12,950 nt of DNA from Chlamydia trachomatis (GCA_945877885.1 CAMCSI010000022.1:1-12950); one strand, 5' to 3'. Shown: positions 1-8,072, counted from the stretch's first letter. Translations and numbers: made by a program. The notes: generated by a model from the letters alone, not told the origin.

Positions 1-1
1 C

Positions 2-460
2 TTCACTCAATATTTAGGGATGATGGATATTATTGAAGCTTATTTAACAGAAAATGAAATTAAATATTCTGCCATTCGTGGAAGTACCGTAAATAGACGT
101 GAGCAGGTGAGTAGATTTCAACTAGATCCTGAATATGAAGTATTTGTTGGCTCTTTAAATGCTGCAGGTGTGGGTATTGACTTAACATCAGCATCAGTTG
201 TCATTCATTATGACAGATGGTGGAATCCTGCAAGAGAAAATCAAGCAACTGACCGTGTGCATCGAATGGGACAAAGTAGAGGGGTGAGCGTCTTTAAATT
301 TGTCACTAAACATTCTTTAGAAGAACATATTCACAATATTATCGAAAGAAAATCCAAGCTGATAGAAAATATTGTAGGCTATGATAGCGAAGAGGACTTC
401 AAAAAATTAGGCAAGGAAGAGCTAAAACAAATTTTAAAACAAATTGGATCTGACTTATAA
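2..460 (+). CDS. SNF2-family DNA helicase/ATPase, C-terminal part (cut by left edge)
   Basis: This is the 3' end of a gene that begins outside the window; the frame is open from base 2. The 152 visible residues are the end of the second RecA-like lobe of a SWI2/SNF2 ATPase. It opens with FTQYLGMMDIIE (motif IV region). It contains GVGIDLTSASVVIHYDRWWN (motif V and the family's typical D-x-W-W-N-P stretch), then QATDRVHRMGQ (motif VI with the arginine finger). A charged helical tail (IIERKSKLIENI) ends the protein, as in bacterial SNF2 proteins. SNF2 ATPases translocate on double-stranded DNA and remodel bound protein or RNA polymerase. Chlamydiae encode such a protein not far from der. Family assignment is secure; substrate and full length cannot be seen. 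There is no sign of frameshift or decay in the visible part. Confidence 0.95.
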   Translation, partial: FTQYLGMMDIIEAYLTENEIKYSAIRGSTVNRREQVSRFQLDPEYEVFVGSLNAAGVGIDLTSASVVIHYDRWWNPARENQATDRVHRMGQSRGVSVFKFVTKHSLEEHIHNIIERKSKLIENIVGYDSEEDFKKLGKEELKQILKQIGSDL

Positions 461-488
461 ATGGTTATCCATTCTTGGGCTTTTTTTT
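460..488 (+). terminator. Weak Rho-independent terminator candidate after the helicase
   Basis: The sequence AATGG-TTAT-CCATT forms a 5-bp stem directly after the helicase stop codon. Eight T residues follow at 481-488, but seven unpaired bases (474-480) lie between stem and T-run. A longer, imperfect pairing starting near 454 is possible. The T-run and location support termination; the poor stem keeps confidence low. Confidence 0.35.
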
Positions 489-529
489 CACCATCCTCTG
501 AATTTTGTTCTATTATAATAAAATATTTT

Positions 530-558
530 TTGATTTCATATAAAAGATGCAGATTAAT
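530..558 (+). promoter_or_regulatory. Candidate sigma70-type promoter for der
   Basis: TTGATT (530-535) and ATTAAT (553-558) are separated by 17 bases, each matching the -35/-10 consensus at four of six positions. Transcription would start about 20 bases upstream of the der start. A TATAAT also occurs at 514-519 but lacks a recognisable -35 at proper spacing. In such AT-rich DNA chance matches are common. Confidence 0.3.
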
Positions 559-583
559 CTGAAATCAGGTATGATATTTGCCT

Positions 584-1912
584 ATGGAAAATAATAAATT
601 TAAAATTGCAATTATTGGGCGCCCTAATGTGGGGAAATCTCAACTGTTTAATAGGATTATCGGGGGAAGAAAGTCTGTTGTAGAGGACGTTGCTGGGGTG
701 ACTAGAGATAGGCTTTATGCTGAGGTAGAATTTTTTGGAAAAAAAGCAGTATTTATTGATACTGGTGGGATTACAACGGATAATGAAGGGATTTTTTCAA
801 AAGCGATCCGTATTCAAGCAAAAATGGCAATTGATGAGGCAAATGCAATCATCCTAGTAATTGATGGACTTGCAGGCATTACTATGCATGATGAAGATGT
901 GCTTGCGCTGCTTAGAAAGACTAATAAAAAAGTGGTTTTGGCTATTAATAAGATGGACCTTGAAAAGCAAATGGGTGATTTTTCAGATTACTATAGCTTG
1001 GGATTGGATAGGATTTTTCCTGTATCTTCCATTCATGGCGATGGGGTTGCTGATCTATTAGAATATTTATGTACGATCACTCCAGAAAGTGATGAAGAGG
1101 AGATAGTCATTCCTCCAAAAGTTGCGATTATTGGAAGACCGAATGTGGGTAAATCTACCATTTTAAATAAGATTTTAGGGGAAAATAGATCTTTGGTAAG
1201 CTCTGTTGCCGGCACTACGGTGGATGCAGTGGATAGTCAGATTAATGGTGTATGTTTTATCGATACAGCAGGAATTAAGAAAAAGCAAAGTGAGCAAGAC
1301 ACGGTTGAAAAATATGCGCGTATTAGAACAGAAAATGCGATTCAACGTGCCGACATTTGCTTGCTAGTACTTGATGCAACAAGTGGTTTTACAGCGCAGG
1401 ATAAAAAGATCTTTAGCGACATTGTGGAAAGCAAGAAAGGATGTATTTTTTATATCAATAAGTGGGATTTAATTCACCATACGCAAAAAGAGCATCTTTT
1501 AAGCCGCGTGAAGGAGATTATTCCAGAGGCCAAGCATCTTCCCTGTTTTGTTGGATCTGCGTTAATGGATAAAGAGCTGAAGGGCTTATTTGAGATGATT
1601 CAGCAAGTGAGTGAAAACTACAATAGACGAATTACAACAGGTCAGCTGAATTCATTTATGGAAAGGGCCGTGCAAGCAAATACTCCACCAATTATCGGAA
1701 CAAAGCGGTTACGTATTTACTACTTAACACAAGTAAGTACAGCTCCTCCTACCTTTATTATGTTTGTCAACTATCCAGACCTAATGCCCTATTCTTATAA
1801 GAGATATTTACATAGTCAGTTTAAGGAAGCGTTTGACTTCCTAGGCATACCACTGACGTTTCATCTTAAAGCAAAGAAAGGGAAAAAAGCTTTAGCTTCT
1901 AACTTGAATTAG
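584..1912 (+). CDS. der: Ribosome-assembly GTPase Der (EngA)
   Basis: Der is an essential tandem-GTPase that helps mature the 50S ribosomal subunit. Two complete G domains are visible. The first has GRPNVGKS at residues 12-19, DTGG at 59-62 and NKMD at 122-125. The second has GRPNVGKS at 184-191, DTAG at 227-230 and NKWD at 292-295. An acidic linker (SDEEE) joins them, and a C-terminal KH-like domain follows (about 345-442; PTFIMFVNYPDLMPYSYKRY and a lysine-rich tail). At 442 aa it is close to the usual bacterial length, and all nucleotide-binding motifs are intact. The start is uncertain: ATG at 584, or an in-frame TTG at 578 that adds two residues and sits seven bases after an AGGT at 567-570. 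The stop lies only 11 bases from the stop of the convergent gene, with no terminator visible between them. Confidence 0.97.
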   Translation: MENNKFKIAIIGRPNVGKSQLFNRIIGGRKSVVEDVAGVTRDRLYAEVEFFGKKAVFIDTGGITTDNEGIFSKAIRIQAKMAIDEANAIILVIDGLAGITMHDEDVLALLRKTNKKVVLAINKMDLEKQMGDFSDYYSLGLDRIFPVSSIHGDGVADLLEYLCTITPESDEEEIVIPPKVAIIGRPNVGKSTILNKILGENRSLVSSVAGTTVDAVDSQINGVCFIDTAGIKKKQSEQDTVEKYARIRTENAIQRADICLLVLDATSGFTAQDKKIFSDIVESKKGCIFYINKWDLIHHTQKEHLLSRVKEIIPEAKHLPCFVGSALMDKELKGLFEMIQQVSENYNRRITTGQLNSFMERAVQANTPPIIGTKRLRIYYLTQVSTAPPTFIMFVNYPDLMPYSYKRYLHSQFKEAFDFLGIPLTFHLKAKKGKKALASNLN

Positions 1913-1923
1913 GTAGCAGATTT

Positions 1924-2595
1924 TTATTGATCGGATGCTTCCTTATAATCGATCTTTACTACAATGTCATTTAACGACGATAGTGCTGCCGAAACTTCAG
2001 GATTGATGTGAATTTCTTTGATGAACTTTTTAGCTTTTACAAATGCTTGTTTACTAAGAAGGGTTTTAAGCTCACTTATGTGAGGCATCAAGATGTTTAC
2101 AAGTTTATTTACGCTAAAAACAACCGCGCGATAAGAAGTAAACGTTCCTTGCATGGCTGAAAACACCTGTTTTACTGTTTGAGTAAAGTGGACCACTTGA
2201 GAGCGTGAGATTTTTTGAGGACATACTTTTGATTGGATGATTGGATTAATAGAACTTTCAAAAATAGTTTCAGTGGTTTTGAGAGATAATCTAAGATTTG
2301 CTAAAAGAGTGTAGGTGTCTACTAATGTTTTTGGTTGAATCTGATCAAAGAGTTTTACTGCATTTTGCGTGGCTTTATTGGTAAAGAAACTATCTTGGGC
2401 CTCATTAAGCAGTGTTGCTTCTTTTTCAAAGGTAGCAGAAGACTGAAAAAAAGATTTTCTCAGTGTGGTAAATAAGGCTATGAACGAGGTTGTGTTTCTT
2501 GTGTACTCTCGAAATTTTTTCCTTTCCTCTTGTATATCAAAATCGGGGGGAGTCTCGAATAAAAATGATGGGGTAATGAGTTGTAAAGCTTCTAT
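1924..2595 (-). CDS. Helical protein of unknown function with ATA at the start position
   Basis: I do not recognise this protein. The minus-strand frame is open without a stop from 2652 to the TAA at 1924-1926, about 243 codons, which is very unlikely by chance in such AT-rich DNA. No in-frame ATG, and no GTG or TTG before the GTG at 2196, exists in the upstream part. However, AAGGAG (complement of 2602-2607) lies six bases before an in-frame ATA at 2593-2595, just after the stop of the preceding gene. That position is therefore the natural start, and the product is 223 aa beginning (I/M)EALQLITPSFLFETPPDFD. The sequence looks mostly alpha-helical and soluble, rich in Thr/Ser/Phe/Leu, with a single Cys (CPQKI region) and no signal peptide. 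Starting at GTG 2196 would give only 90 aa and has no Shine-Dalgarno. It is last in the cdsC transcription unit. Coding is likely; whether it is still translated is open. Confidence 0.7.
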   Translation of the reverse strand: MEALQLITPSFLFETPPDFDIQEERKKFREYTRNTTSFIALFTTLRKSFFQSSATFEKEATLLNEAQDSFFTNKATQNAVKLFDQIQPKTLVDTYTLLANLRLSLKTTETIFESSINPIIQSKVCPQKISRSQVVHFTQTVKQVFSAMQGTFTSYRAVVFSVNKLVNILMPHISELKTLLSKQAFVKAKKFIKEIHINPEVSAALSSLNDIVVKIDYKEASDQ

Positions 2596-2601
2596 GTTTG
2601 T

Positions 2602-2607
2602 CTCCTT
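2602..2607 (-). promoter_or_regulatory. Strong ribosome binding site in front of an ATA codon
   Basis: On the minus strand AAGGAG is followed by ACAAAC and then ATA GAA GCT. It lies five bases behind the TAA of the YidD-like gene (2612-2614). A perfect Shine-Dalgarno at ideal spacing fixes the intended start of the 223-codon frame, although the codon there is ATA rather than ATG. Confidence 0.7.
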
Positions 2608-2611
2608 ATGG

Positions 2612-2992
2612 TTAGTAGGTGGGGTCCCACTTATAGATGGTATTATTAATGGTTATTGTACGGTAAACCCATGGATCGCTATTTTCACGAAGAAGGCGAT
2701 CAAAACCTTTGATGGCACCTTTTAAAAATCCATGACGTTTGATAGAGTGAAGCATATACCTTGAGCTTGTTGGGCGAAAATGACTTCTTGGGCCATCAAC
2801 CGGACTTAAGATATTTTGATGAAATAAGATGATGGCTTCTGAGGCTTTTGTAAGGGGATCAAACCGTTTAGGGGGGGCTGTGGACAGGGTCCTTTTTTTC
2901 AGTAGGGGAGCGTTTTTTCCCCAAGGTTCAATGTACCCAGGTTCAGCAAATAAAGAGAAAAATGAGCAAAAGATAACGAGTCTAAAAACCAT
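2612..2992 (-). CDS. Exported YidD-like protein lacking the family cysteines
   Basis: A 126-aa protein with a short Sec signal (MVFRLVIFCSFFSLFA). A YidD-type domain spans about residues 50-108: LFHQNILSPVDGPRSHFRPT, then SRYMLHSIKRHGFLKGAIKG and DRLLRENSDP. In ordinary YidD, a small inner-membrane-associated protein linked to YidC insertion, the corresponding motifs read CRFxPTCSxY and RCxP. Here both cysteines of the first motif are Ser (S70, S76) and the last is missing, while the YQ..ISP, HG and RL positions are kept. YidD normally acts on the cytoplasmic side; a signal peptide suggests this version is exported. Its ATG lies inside the last codons of the preceding gene (11-base overlap, different frame), which suggests translational coupling. 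Fold family is fairly sure; function in protein insertion is doubtful. Confidence 0.8.
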   Translation of the reverse strand: MVFRLVIFCSFFSLFAEPGYIEPWGKNAPLLKKRTLSTAPPKRFDPLTKASEAIILFHQNILSPVDGPRSHFRPTSSRYMLHSIKRHGFLKGAIKGFDRLLRENSDPWVYRTITINNTIYKWDPTY

Positions 2993-4046
2993 GACGCAGC
3001 ATTAAAATTGGGTAGAGTTTATGATCACGCATACGGTAATGTGAAGCTTTTTCATACATGCGCGTATTGTAAAAAGTGGCCTCTTCTTTTGCTCCATAAA
3101 TACCGCCAAAATACCAGCCAGATTCAAAGCTTAAGGTAAGTAGGGCGGCAGGGATGTTATCATTTCGATAAAAATAGTAGGCGGCGGCTGTGGTAAGAGA
3201 ATTGAGCATCAGTGCGGTAAATGCCGATTGCTTTTGTCCTAAGTAAAGATAGCCAAGACCAGGTAAGAGGGCGTTTAATCCCCCTGCCATGTAGGGGTTT
3301 TTTCGTGCAGAGTGATAATCCTTTAAGATATCGATAGATGCTTCCTTACAATCTTTTAGATGGTAGAGCGATTCAAGGTTTTTAGAAGAGAGATGGTGAG
3401 AGGAGGCATCTGGTTTAATCGATCCTTCTGATTCACTAAAAAAATCAATATCTAAGGAGCTTTCTAAGCTTGCAATAGATGTCTCGATTAAATTATCTAC
3501 CTTTTGCATTTTCATCAGCTGAAGATTTCCAGTAATGATCGCCTCACTTATTTCCATCTTCATTTTTTCATATGGGAAGTACCGCTCCATTGTTTTCAGC
3601 ATACGTTCGGCCCGTTCTTTGCTTTTCTCATGGGTTAACGAATCGTAAAGCATCACCACAAGATCATGAAAAGCTGCAAAGGTAGGTTCGGTATTTGCTA
3701 AAAGAGATTTATCAAAAGATTCGATCACAGATTTATACATCCCAGCTAAGTAATAGGCGTTGATGATTTGATAATCGATCTCGCGCCTTCTTTGCATATT
3801 TTCAGCTGGAATTAATACTGCCGCACGTTTAAATGCAGTGATCGCCCCGTAAAGATCAAGCTCGCCTGCAAAAGAGATGGCAATTAAATATTCTTTTCCC
3901 CAGTCAGTGGTTTTTTCCTCATTTTCAAGGGGAGGGAAGATGGAATGAAGCGTTTGTAGATAGTCATCATGGACCACATAGGAAAGCTTTGGAGAGATAT
4001 TTTCAGCACCAAAAAGTGAGCTGCAAACAAAGAGTAATAGAATCAT
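2982..4046 (-). CDS. Exported helical-repeat protein with C-terminal membrane domain
   Basis: A 354-aa protein. Residues 1-14 (MILLLFVCSSLFGAEN) resemble a signal peptide without a basic start. The frame stays open upstream to a stop at 4080-4082 and would add LKIPLLYIIIS, giving the missing lysine, so a non-ATG start is possible. Residues about 50-160 are amphipathic helices resembling TPR units (SFAGELDLYGAITAFKRAAV, AYYLAGMYKSVIESFDKSLL). Residues 250-325 form a membrane region: NPYMAGGLNALLPGLGYLYL, a hydrophobic helix, and ESGWYFGGIYGAKEEATFYN. This Gly/Pro-rich plus GxYGA layout is one I recall near or fused to YidD domains in other bacteria, fitting the overlapping YidD-like gene downstream. 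It starts 29 bases after the secretin stop, so it probably shares its transcript. Role unknown; an envelope-assembly helper for the secretin is a guess. Confidence 0.8.
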   Translation of the reverse strand: MILLLFVCSSLFGAENISPKLSYVVHDDYLQTLHSIFPPLENEEKTTDWGKEYLIAISFAGELDLYGAITAFKRAAVLIPAENMQRRREIDYQIINAYYLAGMYKSVIESFDKSLLANTEPTFAAFHDLVVMLYDSLTHEKSKERAERMLKTMERYFPYEKMKMEISEAIITGNLQLMKMQKVDNLIETSIASLESSLDIDFFSESEGSIKPDASSHHLSSKNLESLYHLKDCKEASIDILKDYHSARKNPYMAGGLNALLPGLGYLYLGQKQSAFTALMLNSLTTAAAYYFYRNDNIPAALLTLSFESGWYFGGIYGAKEEATFYNTRMYEKASHYRMRDHKLYPILMLRHGF

Positions 4047-4075
4047 AGAGATGATTATATAGAGTAGAGGTATTT

Positions 4076-7000
4076 TTAGTCATCATAATCAAAATCGTAA
4101 TCGTAATCATCCCGATCAGAGGGAGATTTAACCAGTTCTAGGCCATCTTCAAAATCAGCTGAGTTTCCTTGATTCGATGAGGAGAAGATTTTTTCTTGAT
4201 TGGCTGTAATTTCTTGAAACTCTTGAGTATTGTGAATAATGTGAGGTTTTACAAACATAATCACATTGTGATTTGTAGTGGTTTTTTCAGTAGTAGAAAA
4301 TGCAGCCCCAATAAGTGGTAAACCCCCAAGGCAAGGAATGCCTGCAACTTTTCTGGCTGTTGTATTACTCATGGTGCCACTTAAGAGAAGGAAATGTCTG
4401 TCAGGCACTCTAATACGTGTGGTCATGGTTGTTTTTGAAGTTTTGATCCCGTTAATAGTTGAGGATTGAACATTTGAGCTATCATCTGTACCATCGTTTT
4501 CCACTTGAGAAATTTCTTGATCAATAGATAGTGTAATTAAACCATCGCTACTTATGTTTGGGGTGATGCTCAAGGTTACCCCAACATTTCGATATTCAAG
4601 GTTGGCGTTAGTGGTTTGAGAAAGGCCTGAAGTGGTGACTAAAGAGCCGGTAAAAGGGATGTTTTGCCCAGAAAAGATTTTTGCATTTTGGTTATCTTGT
4701 GTCATTATTTTTTGTGATAAGACAATGGTTGTTTCACCTTCGGTCTTTAATGCATTAAGTAATGAGCCAAGGGAGGAGTAGGAACTTCCTTTATGGAAAA
4801 TAATATCTCCAATTACTCCTAAATAACCTCCACCAAGTGGGGGGATAGCAGCTCCTGTAGGGGTTGTTTTACCATCTATTTTAGATAAATTAAGGGCAAG
4901 TGGAAAAGCTGGGGTGGCAGAGCCAGGTTGAAGATTTCCTAGGCTGTAGCCAAATTTATTTTGTAGAGTTCCTTTATTCTGCCAGCTTAAGCCAAAGGTT
5001 GTATCATCTGAAAGTTGTGTGTCAACGACAAGAATTTCAATAAATACTTGAGCAATCGGTCTATCTACACTTTTAAGGAGTTGATCAAGTTTGGATAAAA
5101 CGTTTGAAGGACCTGTGGCAATCAGGGAATTAGTTGTCTCAATCCATTGAATCGAGCCAATTGCTTGTATTAAGTCATCATTTTTCTTAGTGCTTTTTTC
5201 CTGAAGCTTTAAGCTTGTGCTAATTTTTGCTAAAGCAGAGACAATTTGAGGCCCTTCCACATTTTGAATTTTATAGAGAAGAAAGCCTTGTTCATTGATA
5301 GTATCTACATTTTCACTCGGTAAGCCGCCTGTTGATTCCAATGTTTCTAAATTATCAAACTGTTTAAACAGCCCAATAACTTCAGCTACAGCGTCTTTGC
5401 TACCGGATACAATGATCGTGTTGGTTTTTTGAACATAACTTAAGTGGTCGATGGTTTCAGAAAGTCCTTCATTTAGCATCCCACTGTTTGCAAGGTGAGC
5501 TTCAAAACTTGTGACCATTTGAATAAGCTCTGGACCGGTTACATATTGAGGGATATAGATTTGATACCCTTCAATAGTTCGATCTCCAGGGGCAAGATAT
5601 CCTGTATCTCCAGGTTGAAGTTTTGGGTTGCTTTTATCTAAATCGGCAAGAATTTTTTCTATTTGAGTTAATGCTTCTTTTTTACCCACAAATACGATGG
5701 AGTTAGAACTTTTTATATATTTACCAGAGTTAATCGCAACATATAAAGCCTCTGTCTTATGATTTTGCCGTTTAGATTCAGTGCCCATTGCCCTTAGTTG
5801 ATCAAGTAATTCATTAGGGGATGCGCTTTTTACTTTATAGACTAAAACATTTGAGCCCATTCCTGAAGTAACATTAGAAGATCCATCTACTTGAGCTAAA
5901 ATTTCTTGTAACTTTTTAAGGGTCGCCGGTGTTCCTACAAATTGAATTATTCCAGTTTTTTGATTGTATTTCATTGTATTGATTGTCTTAGAAAGTGGAG
6001 AAGAACTAGATTTTTGAATTGTTTTAGAATCGGCTACAACATCTAACAATACCTCTTTTAACTCTTCAAAGGAAAGGTTGGCTGGATGGTATAAAAAAAT
6101 GGTTGTTTCATCAAGTGTACCGTGACTTTGCATATCTAGTTTATCAAGTAAGATGACTAAACGATTTAACGCAGCAGGAGTACCTGTAAATATTAGTTGA
6201 TCGGAAGATTTTAAGACCCGTACACTATTTAAACAGCACATAAAGGCAGGGTCTGAGAGCTCAGAATTTGTAAGCTGCTCGGATGTTTCGCATACAAGCA
6301 TTTTTAGGTGCTCGGCATTAGAATTTTTTGGTGTAAATACTAAAAATTCTGTCGATGGGGGCGATTGTGTTAACAATTCTTGAGATTCTGAAGGGCTTAC
6401 ATCAAGGGTGGGTAAAAGCTCTGAAAGCTCTTTAAGGGATTTTGCATTTCCAACAAAAAATAAGGAATTGGTTGCTTTGATCCACTGTTTAGAAGAGATT
6501 GTTTTGATCAGATTTTCATTGGGAAAGTCATTATTTTTTAAATACTTGATGAGCTTTTCTAACGCTGCATTAATCTGCTCTTCCTTGCCAAGCTTTATGT
6601 TATAGAGATAAAAGTTATTAATTCCTGATTTTGTCAGATCGACGCTGTAGGAGGATAAAATAGAGGCCAAGAGAGTGTCAAGTTCAGCCTTAGTATCAGG
6701 TGGAGAGATAAAAAGAATAGAGTTTAGATCGTAAATAGGTTTTCCGTGAGTAAGAACATGAAGGAGTGATCCATTTGGATAGCCGCTTGATTCGAGGTTC
6801 TCAGCGATTTCATCAATCACTTTTAAAAACTCATCCAGATTCATCCCTTGCGGCTCATATAGGAAAAAAGAGGCGTTGTCAGACCCTAAAAAGGCACTTT
6901 TTGTATCAATATTTTCTAATAGACCCATTAATAGCGAAAGGTTTTCTGCAATGCCAATAAATACCAATGAATGAGTTGAGCGTATATACTGAACGCTTTT

Positions 7001-7930
7001 AATGATTTTTGTTAACGACTCAGCAGAAAATCCTTGTTTGTCCGATTCTTTGATAATTTTATTAATAGCATTAATGACTACCTCTTTTCCTTTATGTTTC
7101 AAGGTATAGATTAAGATGTTGGTCGCCGCAATTTTGCCATTACCTATTGGCTTTGAGCTTATATCTTTATCAATTTCTTCTAAAAGGGAGATGGTTCTAT
7201 CAATTAAAAATGGGGTAGAAACAATGTATATGGTATTTGTATCTGGCTGAGCGATGATTTCTAAGGTGGTATTTTCTGTAAGTGGTGCCATGATCTTTTG
7301 AGCAAAGAGCTGAAGCTCTAATACATTCATGTTTTCTGCCTCGTAAGTATCTACATCATAGGGAGTTTCAGGAACATCCAAGCTTTTTATAAGCTGCTGA
7401 ACCGTTGTAATGCTTGAGGCAACATCTGTGACAATTAGCTGTCTTGTATCAAGTGATACCTCCACCAAGGCAGTAATAGAAAGAAGGGGAGTGATGATGG
7501 CTGCAATACTTGCCGGGTTTCCACGGTGTATTTTAAATACGCGCGTCATGATAGCCGGAGTTTGCCCTTTTATAGGATTTTCTTTAGAAACTACGGTAGG
7601 AATTTGTTTAATCGTAGGATTTTTATGAATGATTAAATTGCTCCCATCTTCAATTAATTGAAGACCATTGATGCGAAGAATTTGTACAAGGGCGCTTTTT
7701 ACATCTATTAGCGAGGTGGGCTTATCAGAGATAAAACTTATGTTAAAGGCTATATCGCTTTCATTATAGATGAGGTTTAAACCTCCAATTTTAGAGAGAA
7801 ATTGGAGCACTTCTTTTAGCGCAACATTCTCAAAATTAATTGTATAACCCTCTTCTTGCTCTGTTGTAGTTTTTGCAAACAAAGTGATGCTTAGAAGGAT
7901 GCTAAAGATAAATAATTTTAATCTACCCAT
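4076..7930 (-). CDS. sctC: Type III secretion outer-membrane secretin SctC/CdsC with expanded stalk
   Basis: This forms the outer-membrane ring of the injectisome. Numbering is from ATG 7930, which gives a proper signal peptide (MGRLKLFIFSILLSITLFA); an in-frame GTG at 7966 would add 12 residues and ruin it. Residues 30-104 are an N0-like domain (EGYTINFENVALKEVLQFLS). About ten secretin N1-type modules follow, at roughly 129-188, 191-254, 271-342, 354-424, 439-510, 528-599, 610-682, 694-765, 788-859 and 882-956. Each ends in a pattern like NSIVFVGKKEALTQIEKIL then a Leu/Asp step. The secretin beta-barrel domain covers about 957-1236 (VFIEILVVDTQLSDDTTFGL; VPDRHFLLLSGTMSN; VAGIPCLGGLPLIGAAFS; VIMFVKPHII). 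An acidic tyrosine-rich tail ends the protein. Chlamydial CdsC as I recall is about 920 aa; this one is 1284. It is the first gene of its local unit, cut off from the kinase by the inserted elements. Confidence 0.95.
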   Translation of the reverse strand: MGRLKLFIFSILLSITLFAKTTTEQEEGYTINFENVALKEVLQFLSKIGGLNLIYNESDIAFNISFISDKPTSLIDVKSALVQILRINGLQLIEDGSNLIIHKNPTIKQIPTVVSKENPIKGQTPAIMTRVFKIHRGNPASIAAIITPLLSITALVEVSLDTRQLIVTDVASSITTVQQLIKSLDVPETPYDVDTYEAENMNVLELQLFAQKIMAPLTENTTLEIIAQPDTNTIYIVSTPFLIDRTISLLEEIDKDISSKPIGNGKIAATNILIYTLKHKGKEVVINAINKIIKESDKQGFSAESLTKIIKSVQYIRSTHSLVFIGIAENLSLLMGLLENIDTKSAFLGSDNASFFLYEPQGMNLDEFLKVIDEIAENLESSGYPNGSLLHVLTHGKPIYDLNSILFISPPDTKAELDTLLASILSSYSVDLTKSGINNFYLYNIKLGKEEQINAALEKLIKYLKNNDFPNENLIKTISSKQWIKATNSLFFVGNAKSLKELSELLPTLDVSPSESQELLTQSPPSTEFLVFTPKNSNAEHLKMLVCETSEQLTNSELSDPAFMCCLNSVRVLKSSDQLIFTGTPAALNRLVILLDKLDMQSHGTLDETTIFLYHPANLSFEELKEVLLDVVADSKTIQKSSSSPLSKTINTMKYNQKTGIIQFVGTPATLKKLQEILAQVDGSSNVTSGMGSNVLVYKVKSASPNELLDQLRAMGTESKRQNHKTEALYVAINSGKYIKSSNSIVFVGKKEALTQIEKILADLDKSNPKLQPGDTGYLAPGDRTIEGYQIYIPQYVTGPELIQMVTSFEAHLANSGMLNEGLSETIDHLSYVQKTNTIIVSGSKDAVAEVIGLFKQFDNLETLESTGGLPSENVDTINEQGFLLYKIQNVEGPQIVSALAKISTSLKLQEKSTKKNDDLIQAIGSIQWIETTNSLIATGPSNVLSKLDQLLKSVDRPIAQVFIEILVVDTQLSDDTTFGLSWQNKGTLQNKFGYSLGNLQPGSATPAFPLALNLSKIDGKTTPTGAAIPPLGGGYLGVIGDIIFHKGSSYSSLGSLLNALKTEGETTIVLSQKIMTQDNQNAKIFSGQNIPFTGSLVTTSGLSQTTNANLEYRNVGVTLSITPNISSDGLITLSIDQEISQVENDGTDDSSNVQSSTINGIKTSKTTMTTRIRVPDRHFLLLSGTMSNTTARKVAGIPCLGGLPLIGAAFSTTEKTTTNHNVIMFVKPHIIHNTQEFQEITANQEKIFSSSNQGNSADFEDGLELVKSPSDRDDYDYDFDYDD

Positions 7931-8072
7931 TATTTTAAAGGCTTTTTGGTAATAGTGCAGTATCACACACCCTAAACAAAAAATTTAATTTTTGCAAGAG
8001 ATATTAAAAGCGCCATTTCAGCGTAAAAATAATGTTGAATGTATCTTAAGCCCTTTTTATCTATTTTGACTA

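Noticed and set aside
861..1215. Small open frames in other registers of der
   Set aside because: Both fall wholly inside the well-supported der gene and have no family features.
1913..1923. Bidirectional terminator between der and the convergent gene
   Set aside because: The gap is 11 bases with no stem-loop or T-run. Transcripts probably run into each other or end inside the opposing gene.
2465..2725. Plus-strand open frame of 86 codons
   Set aside because: It lies antisense to the YidD-like gene and to the hidden 223-codon gene. Its translation has no recognisable domain, and the minus-strand frames are longer and part of an operon.
7931..7990. Promoter for sctC (TTGTTT-17-TATTAC, or TGTGATACT as extended -10)
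   Set aside because: Consensus matches are only three or four of six with no clear partner box; in such AT-rich DNA this is not distinguishable from chance.
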